Assembly: GCA_021604625.1 (NCBI GenBank)
Contig: BQJI01000005.1
Coordinates: 1 to 36,381 of the forward strand
DNA: 36,381 nucleotides
Source: Hyphobacterium sp.
GTDB taxonomy: Bacteria; Pseudomonadota; Alphaproteobacteria; Caulobacterales; Maricaulaceae
Direction of reading: 5' to 3'
The notes under the pieces were generated by a model. That model saw only the letters and a list, made by a program, of their open reading frames with translations. It did no database searches and was not told the DNA's origin. How positions within the stretch are numbered: the stretch's first letter is position 1; every line of letters starts with the position of its first letter. The position numbers and the translations under genes were made by a program. Shown here in pieces: positions 9,734 to 18,262 of the stretch.

Positions 9734-10270
9734 ATGAATCTCGGACATGTATTATTCAGCCCGAACGGGCGAATTGGCCAGCAGGAATACTGGATTGGCA
9801 TTCTGATACTTGTGGGGTCCAATGTTTTTCTGACTTGGATACCCCTGCTCGGAATACTGATCTGGGCAGCCTTGATCTATATGGGCATCTGCATCTACGG
9901 AAAACGACTGCACGATATCGGCAAAAGCGCCTGGATTCATGGCCTGGTCTGGGCAATTCAGCTTGCGATCGGAATGGTCGGTTTCGCCATGGCTGGTGGG
10001 GCGATCATGGCCGCACTGGCAAGCGGAAGCGGAGAGCAGGCCGGCCTTGCAGCTGTCATGGGCGCGTCGGGTAGTCTGTTCCTGATCGGTGGCCTCGGAT
10101 TTCTCATCTGGATTGTCTACACGATCTGGCTAGGCGTAGCGGCAGCAGAGGCGGGCGAGAATCGCTTCGGGCCTGTCGCTGGCTCGCAAGCAGAGCCCGC
10201 GCCTGTTGCGGCACCTGTGCCAACTGTGGAACCAGCATCGGACCCGGCGGAGACCAAACCGCCGTCCTAG
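9734..10270 (+). CDS. DUF805 family membrane protein
   Basis: '[20 protein letters not shown]...[18 protein letters not shown]'; SD agggag. Confidence 0.85.
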   Translation: MNLGHVLFSPNGRIGQQEYWIGILILVGSNVFLTWIPLLGILIWAALIYMGICIYGKRLHDIGKSAWIHGLVWAIQLAIGMVGFAMAGGAIMAALASGSGEQAGLAAVMGASGSLFLIGGLGFLIWIVYTIWLGVAAAEAGENRFGPVAGSQAEPAPVAAPVPTVEPASDPAETKPPS

Positions 10271-10947
10271 ATTTCGGGCGCGTTCACGGCTTTCACTGGC
10301 CCGAAGACGTTTTCGAATGATTTGAGAAAGGCCTCGTCGGTTTCGGCGAGGCTTTTTTCTATTCCGAGGTTAGCGAGGCTTGTGACTCCGAATTTCGGTT
10401 CCGCGATGCCGCATGGCGTGATGCCATTAAAGTGGGAAAGGTCCGGCGCAACATTTATGGCAATGCCATGAAATGAGACCCAGCGCCTGAGCCGAACGCC
10501 GATGGCCGCAATCTTGTCCTCATAGCCATCGCCTTTATCGGGGCGGTTGACCCAGACACCGACCCGTCCGCACCGCCGATCTGCCTTGACATCGAATTGC
10601 GCCAAAGCGCCGATGATCCAGTCCTCAAGTCCTTTTACAAATTTGCGGGCATCCCGACCGCGCTGCGTCAGGTCCAGCATGACATAGCCAACGCGTTGGC
10701 CGGGACCGTGATAGGTGTATTCGCCGCCTCTGCCGGTTTCATAGACCGGAAAACGTTCCGGATCCTTCAGGTCTTCGGATTTGGCACTGGTTCCGCCAGT
10801 GTAGAGGGGAGGATGTTCGAGCATCCAAACCATTTCGGCGGCCTCGCCGGCAGCAATTGCTGCTGCTCGGGTTTCCATGAAGGCGACGGCCGCGGGATAC
10901 GGCACAAAACCGTCGGAAACCGCCCATTCTGTGTGTTTTATGCTCAT
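10267..10947 (-). CDS. lipB: Lipoyl(octanoyl) transferase
   Basis: '[13 protein letters not shown]', '[21 protein letters not shown]', '[37 protein letters not shown]'. Likely start is the internal Met at 10947. Confidence 0.93.
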   Translation of the reverse strand: MSIKHTEWAVSDGFVPYPAAVAFMETRAAAIAAGEAAEMVWMLEHPPLYTGGTSAKSEDLKDPERFPVYETGRGGEYTYHGPGQRVGYVMLDLTQRGRDARKFVKGLEDWIIGALAQFDVKADRRCGRVGVWVNRPDKGDGYEDKIAAIGVRLRRWVSFHGIAINVAPDLSHFNGITPCGIAEPKFGVTSLANLGIEKSLAETDEAFLKSFENVFGPVKAVNAPEI

Positions 10948-11037
10948 CGTTCCGTATTTCCTTAACCCGCCGGAAAGGCGCATGACTCAACATCGCGACG
11001 CAGCTTGAATGTTTCAAGCGCCAAAAGGAGTTCGGCA

Positions 11038-11289
11038 TTGAGTCAGTTGGGGTCGGTCAAAGTTGAATTGTCGGTTGTGCTTGGCCAATCGTCCATGCCT
11101 ATCGCGCAATTTTTGCGGATGGGACGCGGTGCGGTGATTCCGCTTGATTGCAATGAAGATGAACCGATCTGGATTCTGGCCAATGGCCATCCGATTGCAC
11201 GGGGCGAAATTGTTATTCAGGGTGATTGCGTGACGGTCCAGATCCTGGGTCCGGCCGATGCGAATGACTTCCAGCCGGTCGCTGCCTGA
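11038..11289 (+). CDS. FliN/SpoA-domain flagellar motor switch-type protein (single domain)
   Basis: 'VKVELSVVLGQSSMPIAQFLRMGRGAVIPLD...PIWILANGHPIARGEIVIQGDCVTVQIL'. TTG start at 11038 preceded by AAAGGAG (11024-11030). Confidence 0.85.
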   Translation: MSQLGSVKVELSVVLGQSSMPIAQFLRMGRGAVIPLDCNEDEPIWILANGHPIARGEIVIQGDCVTVQILGPADANDFQPVAA

Positions 11290-11354
11290 TATTTGCAGAT
11301 AATCATGCTTCACAATTGGATCGAGGGCTGCTATCCCGCGCGCCTTCTGGGGAT

Positions 11355-11441
11355 GCGGCCGTGGCGGAACTGGTAGACGCGCAGCGTTGAGGTCGCTGTG
11401 GGGTAAAACCCGTGGAAGTTCGAGTCTTCTCGGCCGCACCA
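11355..11441 (+). tRNA. tRNA-Leu (anticodon GAG, 11389-11391), CCA encoded
   Basis: Acceptor stem GCGGCCG/CGGCCGC, anticodon arm CAGCG-TTGAGGT-CGCTG, long class II variable arm GGGTAAAACCC, T arm with TTCGAGT, ACCA 3' end. Confidence 0.95.
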
Positions 11442-11602
11442 TCCCAGAAGATGGGTCATACTCGCTGCCAGCGTTCACAAGCGCTCAGCGCATCCGATTT
11501 CAAACATAACCCGCCATAAATCCGACGGAATTTCTTCGATAATCCGGGTGGTCTCCGCGCTGGCAATCACTATGGTGTGCGGAAGAGTATCGCGGGGAAG
11601 TT

Positions 11603-12994
11603 TTGAGCGAAATTTCATCTGAAATCGAATTCGAAGACGACGTGCAGAGCACCGTCGATACCGACATCGTTGCCGTCGCGCGTCTTGCTGCGGCCATTGC
11701 TGACGATGATGCCGCAAGTGTGCGCGAGCAAATCGAGGATATGCATCCGGCCGACGCAGCAGACGTGCTGGAACAATTATCGACTGATCAGGTTCGCCAG
11801 GCTGCGCGACTTGCGCCAGAAGCTTTTACCGGAGAATTGCTGGCTGAACTGCAATGGGATTTGCGCGAAGATGTCACCGATCTGCTGGAGCCATCGCAGC
11901 TCGCTGATGCCATCAGGGATCTTGAGTCTGATGATGCGGCGCTGGTTCTTGAAGAATTGGACGACGATGTTCGCGAGCAGGTCCTGTCGGAAGTTTCGGC
12001 CGAAGACCGGACAATGCTCGAATCGCATTTCGAGCATGAAGAGGATACGGCCGGTCGGCTCATGCAGCGCGATTTCGTGGCGGCGCCGGATTTCTGGACC
12101 GTAGGCGATGCGATTGATCACATGCGTCAGGCTGGAGAAGATCTGCCGGACATTTTCTTTGATGTTTACATCGTTGACGCTGTTTTCCACCCGATGGGTG
12201 CCGTAACCGTCAGTCAGATCATGAGGTCCCCGCGAGAGAAAAAACTGACCGATCTGATGGGCGATCTCCGCGTGCGAATTGCGCCGGATGTTGATCAGGA
12301 AGAAGTGGCGTATCTATTCGAAAAATATCGGCTGTTTTCGGCGCCTGTGGTCGATGAAGATGGCCGTCTTACAGGTATGCTGACCATCGATGACATGGTC
12401 GATGTTATTCAGGAAGAGAACAAGGAAGACATGCTGGCTCTGGCGGGGGTGAATGATGCGGGTCTGTCGGACGGCGTGATCGACTCTGTGCGTTCACGCG
12501 CGCCGTGGCTGCTCGTAAATCTGATGACGGCTATTCTCGCATCAGGTGTGATTGCGCTGTTTGAAAACGCCTTGGCGACCGTTGTTGCGCTGGCCGTTCT
12601 GATGCCGATTGTGGCGTCGATGGGTGGAAATGCCGGCACTCAATCACTGGCCGTTGCTGTTCGTGCGATAGCCGCCCGCGATCTGACCTCGGCAAATGCC
12701 CGCCGCGTCATAATACGCGAAATTCTGACGGGCGTTGTGAATGGTCTGATCTTCGCTGTCGTCATGGGGCTGGTGGCGCTGATGTGGTTCCAGAACGTTC
12801 AACTCGCCGGGGTTATCGCAATGGCGATGGTGATCAATCTGGCCGTTGCCGGTCTTGCTGGAATTGCCGTGCCTCTGGTCTTGCGAAAATCTGGCGCTGA
12901 TCCGGCAGTGTCCTCATCGGTGTTCGTGACGACTGTTACCGATGTGATCGGGTTCTTTGCGTTTCTGGGATTGGCTGCCATCATCCTGCTGTAA
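11603..12994 (+). CDS. mgtE: MgtE family magnesium transporter
   Basis: N-domain 'MHPADAADVLEQL', two CBS domains, TM region 'LMPIVASMGGNAGTQSLAVAVRAIA'. TTG start with upstream ggggaag. Confidence 0.93.
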   Translation: MSEISSEIEFEDDVQSTVDTDIVAVARLAAAIADDDAASVREQIEDMHPADAADVLEQLSTDQVRQAARLAPEAFTGELLAELQWDLREDVTDLLEPSQLADAIRDLESDDAALVLEELDDDVREQVLSEVSAEDRTMLESHFEHEEDTAGRLMQRDFVAAPDFWTVGDAIDHMRQAGEDLPDIFFDVYIVDAVFHPMGAVTVSQIMRSPREKKLTDLMGDLRVRIAPDVDQEEVAYLFEKYRLFSAPVVDEDGRLTGMLTIDDMVDVIQEENKEDMLALAGVNDAGLSDGVIDSVRSRAPWLLVNLMTAILASGVIALFENALATVVALAVLMPIVASMGGNAGTQSLAVAVRAIAARDLTSANARRVIIREILTGVVNGLIFAVVMGLVALMWFQNVQLAGVIAMAMVINLAVAGLAGIAVPLVLRKSGADPAVSSSVFVTTVTDVIGFFAFLGLAAIILL

Positions 12995-13036
12995 TCATGT
13001 CTATTGTGTTGAATGCGGGGGAAGGAGCAAATCACC

Positions 13037-14038
13037 ATGAAGTTCTCACATTTATTGAGCGCCGCTTTCCTGTCCGTTGTCGCCACCGGCGCTGTTCTGG
13101 CAGACGGCTATTGGCGTCAGGCGACCGAATTGCTGGATGCGCGGGCAGGCCTTGCCGCCATTGAGCTCGACGGGCGTGTTTATGCGGCTGGCGGATCGGG
13201 GCTGACCCAGCCCAATGATACCGTCGAGGTCTATGACCCTTCGACCCTGCAATGGCGCGATAATACGGCATTGCCACGCGGACTGGAGCGGTTCGGTTTT
13301 GCGGCTGTTGACGGTCGTCTTTACGCGGCTGGCGGCTATGCAGCCTCTGAAGCCTCGCGGATGAACTCGAATGATCTGGGTGAGTATCAACGTCCAGAAT
13401 TTGAACCCTTGCGGCCCAGTGCGTCGGTCTGGTCGCTCGACCCTGATGAGGGAATCTGGCAGCGCGAAACCGCCATGCCCGGGCCCAAGGCGTCGTTTCA
13501 ACTCGTGTCGCTTTCCGGGCAACTCTACGCGATTGGCGGCGAAGATGGAGCGGAAGGCGTATTTGTGTTCGACCCGACCGTACGAAACTGGACGGTGATG
13601 TCCGCACCGGCTGAAATTTCAAGGCGCGGCGCTGCTGCCGTCGTGCTGAACGATCATATCTATTTCATGGGCGGCGTTGACGATGGCGCGGTGACAGGCC
13701 GCGTTGATATTTTTGATCCCGCAACAGAGAGCTGGACGATTGGCCCGGCGCTTCCCGGGCCACGCGCCGGCCATGCCGCAGCAGTCCTGAATGGCGAAAT
13801 CCATGTTTTGGGCGGTCGTGGTGAGCGTTTGTCCACAACCCTGTCCAGTCATGTCCGCCTGGATGGTGCGACCGGTGAGTGGGTCGAAGAGCCTGCTTTA
13901 CAATCGCCGCGGACGGATGCGGCAGCCGTCGCCGTCAATGGTGAATTGATGGTGATTGGTGGCGGCGCAGGCGGCGGGTTTTTCGCCCCCTTCACCGCCA
14001 TTGGCGCGACCGACATCTTTACGCCGGACGCTGATTAG
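13037..14038 (+). CDS. Secreted kelch-repeat protein
   Basis: Signal peptide MKFSHLLSAAFLSVVATGAVLA, repeated 'G.(I/V)YAAGG..' kelch motifs. Confidence 0.88.
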   Translation: MKFSHLLSAAFLSVVATGAVLADGYWRQATELLDARAGLAAIELDGRVYAAGGSGLTQPNDTVEVYDPSTLQWRDNTALPRGLERFGFAAVDGRLYAAGGYAASEASRMNSNDLGEYQRPEFEPLRPSASVWSLDPDEGIWQRETAMPGPKASFQLVSLSGQLYAIGGEDGAEGVFVFDPTVRNWTVMSAPAEISRRGAAAVVLNDHIYFMGGVDDGAVTGRVDIFDPATESWTIGPALPGPRAGHAAAVLNGEIHVLGGRGERLSTTLSSHVRLDGATGEWVEEPALQSPRTDAAAVAVNGELMVIGGGAGGGFFAPFTAIGATDIFTPDAD

Positions 14039-14106
14039 GCGGTTCGGTTCTGTATTTGCAGAGGGTTCGCTATAGCAATTGCGGACCGTCTCGAAATGGA
14101 ACAGTC

Positions 14107-15378
14107 ATGAAACCGCGTTTGAAGTCCTCGCCTGCAGCGCGTGCGTTGATAAAGGCGCACGAGCCTTTCCTCGCCAGTGCCCGTCAGACGAGCGATGGGG
14201 GGTGGAGCGTTGGTTATGGGCATCGCGCATCAGCCAAGGCTGGCGTGTCGGTCTCACAGGATGAAGCCGACCTGCTGCTGGTTTATGACGTATTGCAGGC
14301 CGAGCAGGCCATTGATGAAGCTCTTGGAAAAAAACTTGGCGCGCCGCAGCGCGATGCTCTGGTGTCATTTGCGCTCGGCATCGGCTTGGCCGCATTTCGG
14401 CGCAGCGCTGTTGTCCGACTTATTCGAAAAGACCGCTGGAATGATGCCGCGGATGCGATTGCGGCGTGGAATGGCGGCGGAATGCCGCGCCATGATGCGG
14501 AACGCGATTTGTTCCTGAAAGACCTGCCGGTTGATGCCGAACGCGCGCCCGTAGAGCTGGTCATTGAATTTGATCACCCGTCCGAGGACGTCGCGCTGCC
14601 CGTTGCCGCGAATGAAGAACCGGAATTGCCGGTTGAACCTGCCGACCCAGAGACGCCGACGCCGGTCGTTGAAGATGTAGTGGTCGCCGAAACGGCAGTG
14701 GCGACAGCCGCCGTGGCAGTTTCAAGTCGCCGATCAGAGCTCGCCGAGCGCGTCATTTTGCGGATGCGCACCCAATTGTCCGGGCCAGTGCGTGAGACGC
14801 AATACGCTACCGAGGATGATCCAGTTGACCAGGCAGTCGACCCGGAAATCGCTGCGGGCGTTTCTGATTATGAAGGCGTGGGGAAACATGGTTTCGTATT
14901 CACGCAGTCGGTTTCAACGGACGATGATTCTGATACTGACATCCAATCAGATTCAGAAAGCCTTCCGCCGATCGTTGGGGCAGGCGCTGTGTCGAATGGC
15001 GGGGTTTCGGGTGACGTTGCGGGCACCGGTGATGCAGCCGACTGCGAGGATAGAGAAATTGTGGATCCCGATGATCCGTTGACGCCATCGGACATCGATT
15101 CAGAATTCGCAGCTACTGAAGATTCGGCCAAAGCGATGAATGGCTGGTCAAATGGCGATACCGAACCGGCACCTGGAAAAAATGGTGGCCATCTCGGCGA
15201 GATCGTATTGATGGGGCTCGGCCTGATGCTTATTGCAGGCGGCGCATTTAACACCTTTACAAATCTGGATACCTATCTGGAGACACGAAACCTGTTCTGG
15301 GGTCCCGCAGCGCTGGCACTGGGCGTCATATTCACACTCGCCGTTGGCATCTATTTATTCGGCCTGAAAAAGAAATAG
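14107..15378 (+). CDS. spmX: SpmX-like protein: N-terminal T4-lysozyme-type muramidase domain, acidic/Pro-rich linker, two C-terminal TM helices
   Basis: '[29 protein letters not shown]...[22 protein letters not shown]', long acidic region, then two hydrophobic helices ([48 protein letters not shown]). 423 aa from ATG 14107. Confidence 0.8.
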   Translation: MKPRLKSSPAARALIKAHEPFLASARQTSDGGWSVGYGHRASAKAGVSVSQDEADLLLVYDVLQAEQAIDEALGKKLGAPQRDALVSFALGIGLAAFRRSAVVRLIRKDRWNDAADAIAAWNGGGMPRHDAERDLFLKDLPVDAERAPVELVIEFDHPSEDVALPVAANEEPELPVEPADPETPTPVVEDVVVAETAVATAAVAVSSRRSELAERVILRMRTQLSGPVRETQYATEDDPVDQAVDPEIAAGVSDYEGVGKHGFVFTQSVSTDDDSDTDIQSDSESLPPIVGAGAVSNGGVSGDVAGTGDAADCEDREIVDPDDPLTPSDIDSEFAATEDSAKAMNGWSNGDTEPAPGKNGGHLGEIVLMGLGLMLIAGGAFNTFTNLDTYLETRNLFWGPAALALGVIFTLAVGIYLFGLKKK

Positions 15379-15427
15379 CGCTTCCGGCGAACTTGACCTT
15401 ACTGGGGGTTTGCGCCAAATCCCAAAC

Positions 15428-16600
15428 ATGATCCCGAACCAATATCCTTCCATGAGTTTCGACCTTGGCGACATGGCCGAAATGATCCGTGACACCGTTC
15501 GCAGTTTTGCATCGGATGAGCTGGCTCCGCGTGCCGCCGAAATTGATGCGACCGATACTTTTCCGGCCGATATCTGGCGGAAAATGGGCGATCTCGGCCT
15601 TCTGGGCATTACCGTGGCCGAAGAGGATGGCGGGTCCGGACTGGGTTATGTCGAACATTGCATCGCGATGGAAGAAATTTCCCGCGCCTCCGCGTCGGTC
15701 GGTCTGTCCTATGGCGCGCATTCAAATCTGTGCGTCAATCAGGTCCGTCGCTGGGCCAATGACGATCAGAAAACCCGCTATTTGCCAAAACTGATTTCCG
15801 GAGAACATGTCGGCGCGCTCGCAATGTCGGAACCTGGCGCAGGTTCCGATGTCGTCTCCATGCGTCTGAAAGCGGTCAAAAAAGGCGATCATTACGTTCT
15901 CAATGGCTCGAAAATGTGGATCACAAACGGGCCATCAGCGGACGTCGTCGTCGTTTATGCAAAAACCGATGCGGAAGCGGGCTCAAAGGGCATTACGGCC
16001 TTCATCATCGAAAAAGGCATGAAAGGTTTTTCCGTCGCCCAGAAGCTGGACAAGCTGGGGATGCGCGGGTCGGAAACCGGAGAGCTGGTTTTTGAAGATT
16101 GCGAAGTGCCGGAAGAAAATGTCATGGGTCCGCTGAATGGCGGCGTGTCGGTGCTGATGAGTGGGCTTGATTATGAACGCACGGTGCTGGCGGCAGGTCC
16201 GATTGGCATCATGCAGGCGTGCATGGATACGGTTTTGCCGTATGTGCATGAACGAAAACAGTTTGATCGTGAAATCGGATCCTTCCAACTCGTACAAGGC
16301 AAAATGGCGGACATGTATGTGCGCATGAATGCAGCGCGGGCCTATGTCTATCAGGTCGCCAAAATCTGTGACCGGGGTGAAAAAGCGCGTAAGGACGCGG
16401 CCGGGGCCATTTTGTTTGCTGCCGAGGCGGCGACCCAGTCGGCATTGGACGCCATCCAGTTGCTGGGCGGAAATGGTTATATAAACGAGTATCCAACCGG
16501 GCGATTGCTCCGTGATGCGAAACTGTATGAAATCGGCGCGGGTACGAGCGAAATTCGCCGCTGGTTGATTGGCCGCGAATTATTCGAGGAAAGCGCCTAG
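15428..16600 (+). CDS. ivd: Isovaleryl-CoA dehydrogenase (acyl-CoA dehydrogenase family)
   Basis: '[17 protein letters not shown]', '[14 protein letters not shown]', '[19 protein letters not shown]', '[43 protein letters not shown]' are characteristic of IVD. Confidence 0.9.
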   Translation: MIPNQYPSMSFDLGDMAEMIRDTVRSFASDELAPRAAEIDATDTFPADIWRKMGDLGLLGITVAEEDGGSGLGYVEHCIAMEEISRASASVGLSYGAHSNLCVNQVRRWANDDQKTRYLPKLISGEHVGALAMSEPGAGSDVVSMRLKAVKKGDHYVLNGSKMWITNGPSADVVVVYAKTDAEAGSKGITAFIIEKGMKGFSVAQKLDKLGMRGSETGELVFEDCEVPEENVMGPLNGGVSVLMSGLDYERTVLAAGPIGIMQACMDTVLPYVHERKQFDREIGSFQLVQGKMADMYVRMNAARAYVYQVAKICDRGEKARKDAAGAILFAAEAATQSALDAIQLLGGNGYINEYPTGRLLRDAKLYEIGAGTSEIRRWLIGRELFEESA

Positions 16601-16652
16601 ATTTTCATTCTTGCCTGTCCGGTGTAGATTTATCGGGCGAGAGGAAAACCAA

Positions 16653-17021
16653 ATGGCAAAGATAACCGGATTGGGCGGCGTGTTTCACGTTGTGAAGGAC
16701 CCTGCGGCGACGCGGGCGTGGTATAAAGAATTCCTTGGGCTGGAAGGTGAATACGGCCCGATGCTGCGGTGGTCGGAAGAGACCGGCGATCAGCCCTACA
16801 GTCTGGTCAGCCATTTTACCGATGCTGAATATCTGAAACCCAGCGACAAGCAATTCATGATCAATTTCCGGGTCGATGACCTCGATGCATTTGTAGATGA
16901 ATTGAAGGCCAAAGGGCTCGAAATCCTGGGCCATGTCGACGAAGGCTACAGCAAGTTCGCCTGGATCATGGATTGTGATGGCATAAAAATAGAACTCTGG
17001 CAGCAGGTGGACGCGCCCTGA
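16653..17021 (+). CDS. VOC/glyoxalase-fold protein
   Basis: 'GVFHVVKDPAATRAWYKEFLGLEGEYGPMLRW...GLEILGHVDEGYSKFAWIMDCDGIKIELWQ'. Confidence 0.82.
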   Translation: MAKITGLGGVFHVVKDPAATRAWYKEFLGLEGEYGPMLRWSEETGDQPYSLVSHFTDAEYLKPSDKQFMINFRVDDLDAFVDELKAKGLEILGHVDEGYSKFAWIMDCDGIKIELWQQVDAP

Positions 17022-17036
17022 CGGCGTCCGATTTTT
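17009..17036 (+). terminator. Rho-independent terminator overlapping the VOC gene 3' end
   Basis: GGACGC (17009-17014) / GCGTCC (17024-17029) followed by GATTTTT. Confidence 0.55.
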
Positions 17037-17090
17037 CTGGCTCACGACGGCTGTGATGTTAGTCTTTCTCCGAAAACCGGGGAGAGAGAA

Positions 17091-17561
17091 ATGAGAATCC
17101 ATTATTTCGTTACTGCAAGCGCGTTGTTGCTGGCGGCTTGCTCCGGTGAACCGTCCGGGTCCAGCGCTGATGTCGCATTGACGGAAGATGGCTCCGCCAT
17201 TGAGCAGGCCCGTGCAGCAAACGAAACATATAGCGAAGACGAGGCGATTGACGGTCGTTCTATCGATGGGCGCTGGGGTATCCAGTACGAGGCGTGTTCG
17301 CCTGATAACGAGCTCGGTGACGGTGTGGTCCTCATCTCTCGGTATGACGTCATCATAGGCCTCGATGCCTGTTCGATCACGGGAAGCTCGGAGACAGGCG
17401 ACGGATATGCTCTACGAGCCATGTGTAATGGCTCGGAAGGCGGCCAGTACGAACAGACTTTCTATTTCTCGACGCCGCAAGACGGCGTGATGCGTTGGGA
17501 TAATCGCGAATTCAATCGATTAGAAGATTACATTTCGTGCGACGGTGGAGCGATGCATTGA
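17091..17561 (+). CDS. Small lipoprotein of unknown function
   Basis: Signal peptide with lipobox 'LLLAACSG'; SD gagagaa upstream of ATG. Confidence 0.65.
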   Translation: MRIHYFVTASALLLAACSGEPSGSSADVALTEDGSAIEQARAANETYSEDEAIDGRSIDGRWGIQYEACSPDNELGDGVVLISRYDVIIGLDACSITGSSETGDGYALRAMCNGSEGGQYEQTFYFSTPQDGVMRWDNREFNRLEDYISCDGGAMH

Positions 17562-18262
17562 CCGGTTATGCAGATATCAAGGCGCTCTTCGTCAATTGCA
17601 CACTCAAGCGTTCGCCCGAAGCGTCCCATACGGACGCCTTAATGGATGTGTCACGCGCCATCATGGCCAAACAAGGCGTAGCGGTGAATTCCTTGCGACT
17701 GTCAGACCATGACATTGCGCTGGGTGTGTATCCCGATATGCGCGAGCATGGTTGGGAATGCGATGCCTGGCCTGACCTCTGGCCCGAAGTCGAGGCTGCT
17801 GACATTCTGGTCGTCGGAACGCCCATCTGGCTGGGGGAGGAAAGCTCGGCCTGCCGCATTCTCATTGAACGTCTTTACGCCATGTCGGGCCTGCAAAATG
17901 AAAAGGGCCAATATATCTATTATGGCAAGACTGCCGGGTGCGTGGTGACCGGCAATGAAGATGGCATCAAGCACGTTGCCATGAGTGTTTTATATGCCTT
18001 GCAGCACGTGGGGTATGCGATTCCGCCGCAAGCGGATTGCGGCTGGATCGGCGAGGCCGGACCGGGGCTGTCTTATGCAGATGATGGATCAGGCGGTCCC
18101 GAAAACGATTTCACCCAGCGCAATACGACGTTCATGACGTGGAATTTGTTGCACATGGCGCGGTTGCTGAAAGATGCCGGTGGGTGGCCTGCACACGGCA
18201 ATTCCCGCAAGGACTGGGATTGCGGGAATGATTTCGATCATCCCAATCCGGAATACCGGTGA
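17558..18262 (+). CDS. Flavodoxin-fold NAD(P)H-dependent oxidoreductase/FMN reductase family
   Basis: 'IKALFVNCTLKRSPEASHTDALMD', 'ADILVVGTPIWLGEESSACRILIERL', 'KTAGCVVTGNEDGIKHVAMSVLYALQHVGYAIPPQADCGWIGEAGPG'. TTG at 17558 overlaps the previous stop (TTGA); the exact start is uncertain. Confidence 0.82.
   Translation: MTGYADIKALFVNCTLKRSPEASHTDALMDVSRAIMAKQGVAVNSLRLSDHDIALGVYPDMREHGWECDAWPDLWPEVEAADILVVGTPIWLGEESSACRILIERLYAMSGLQNEKGQYIYYGKTAGCVVTGNEDGIKHVAMSVLYALQHVGYAIPPQADCGWIGEAGPGLSYADDGSGGPENDFTQRNTTFMTWNLLHMARLLKDAGGWPAHGNSRKDWDCGNDFDHPNPEYR

Noticed and set aside
11451-11602. Mg2+-sensing riboswitch (M-box or mgtA-type leader) upstream of mgtE
   Set aside because: I could not identify a convincing conserved structure in this leader by eye; would need a covariance-model scan.
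14107-15378. Lysozyme-domain gene as sign of a prophage remnant
   Set aside because: No holin, integrase, capsid or tail genes nearby, and the linker plus two C-terminal TM helices fit SpmX rather than a phage lysis enzyme.
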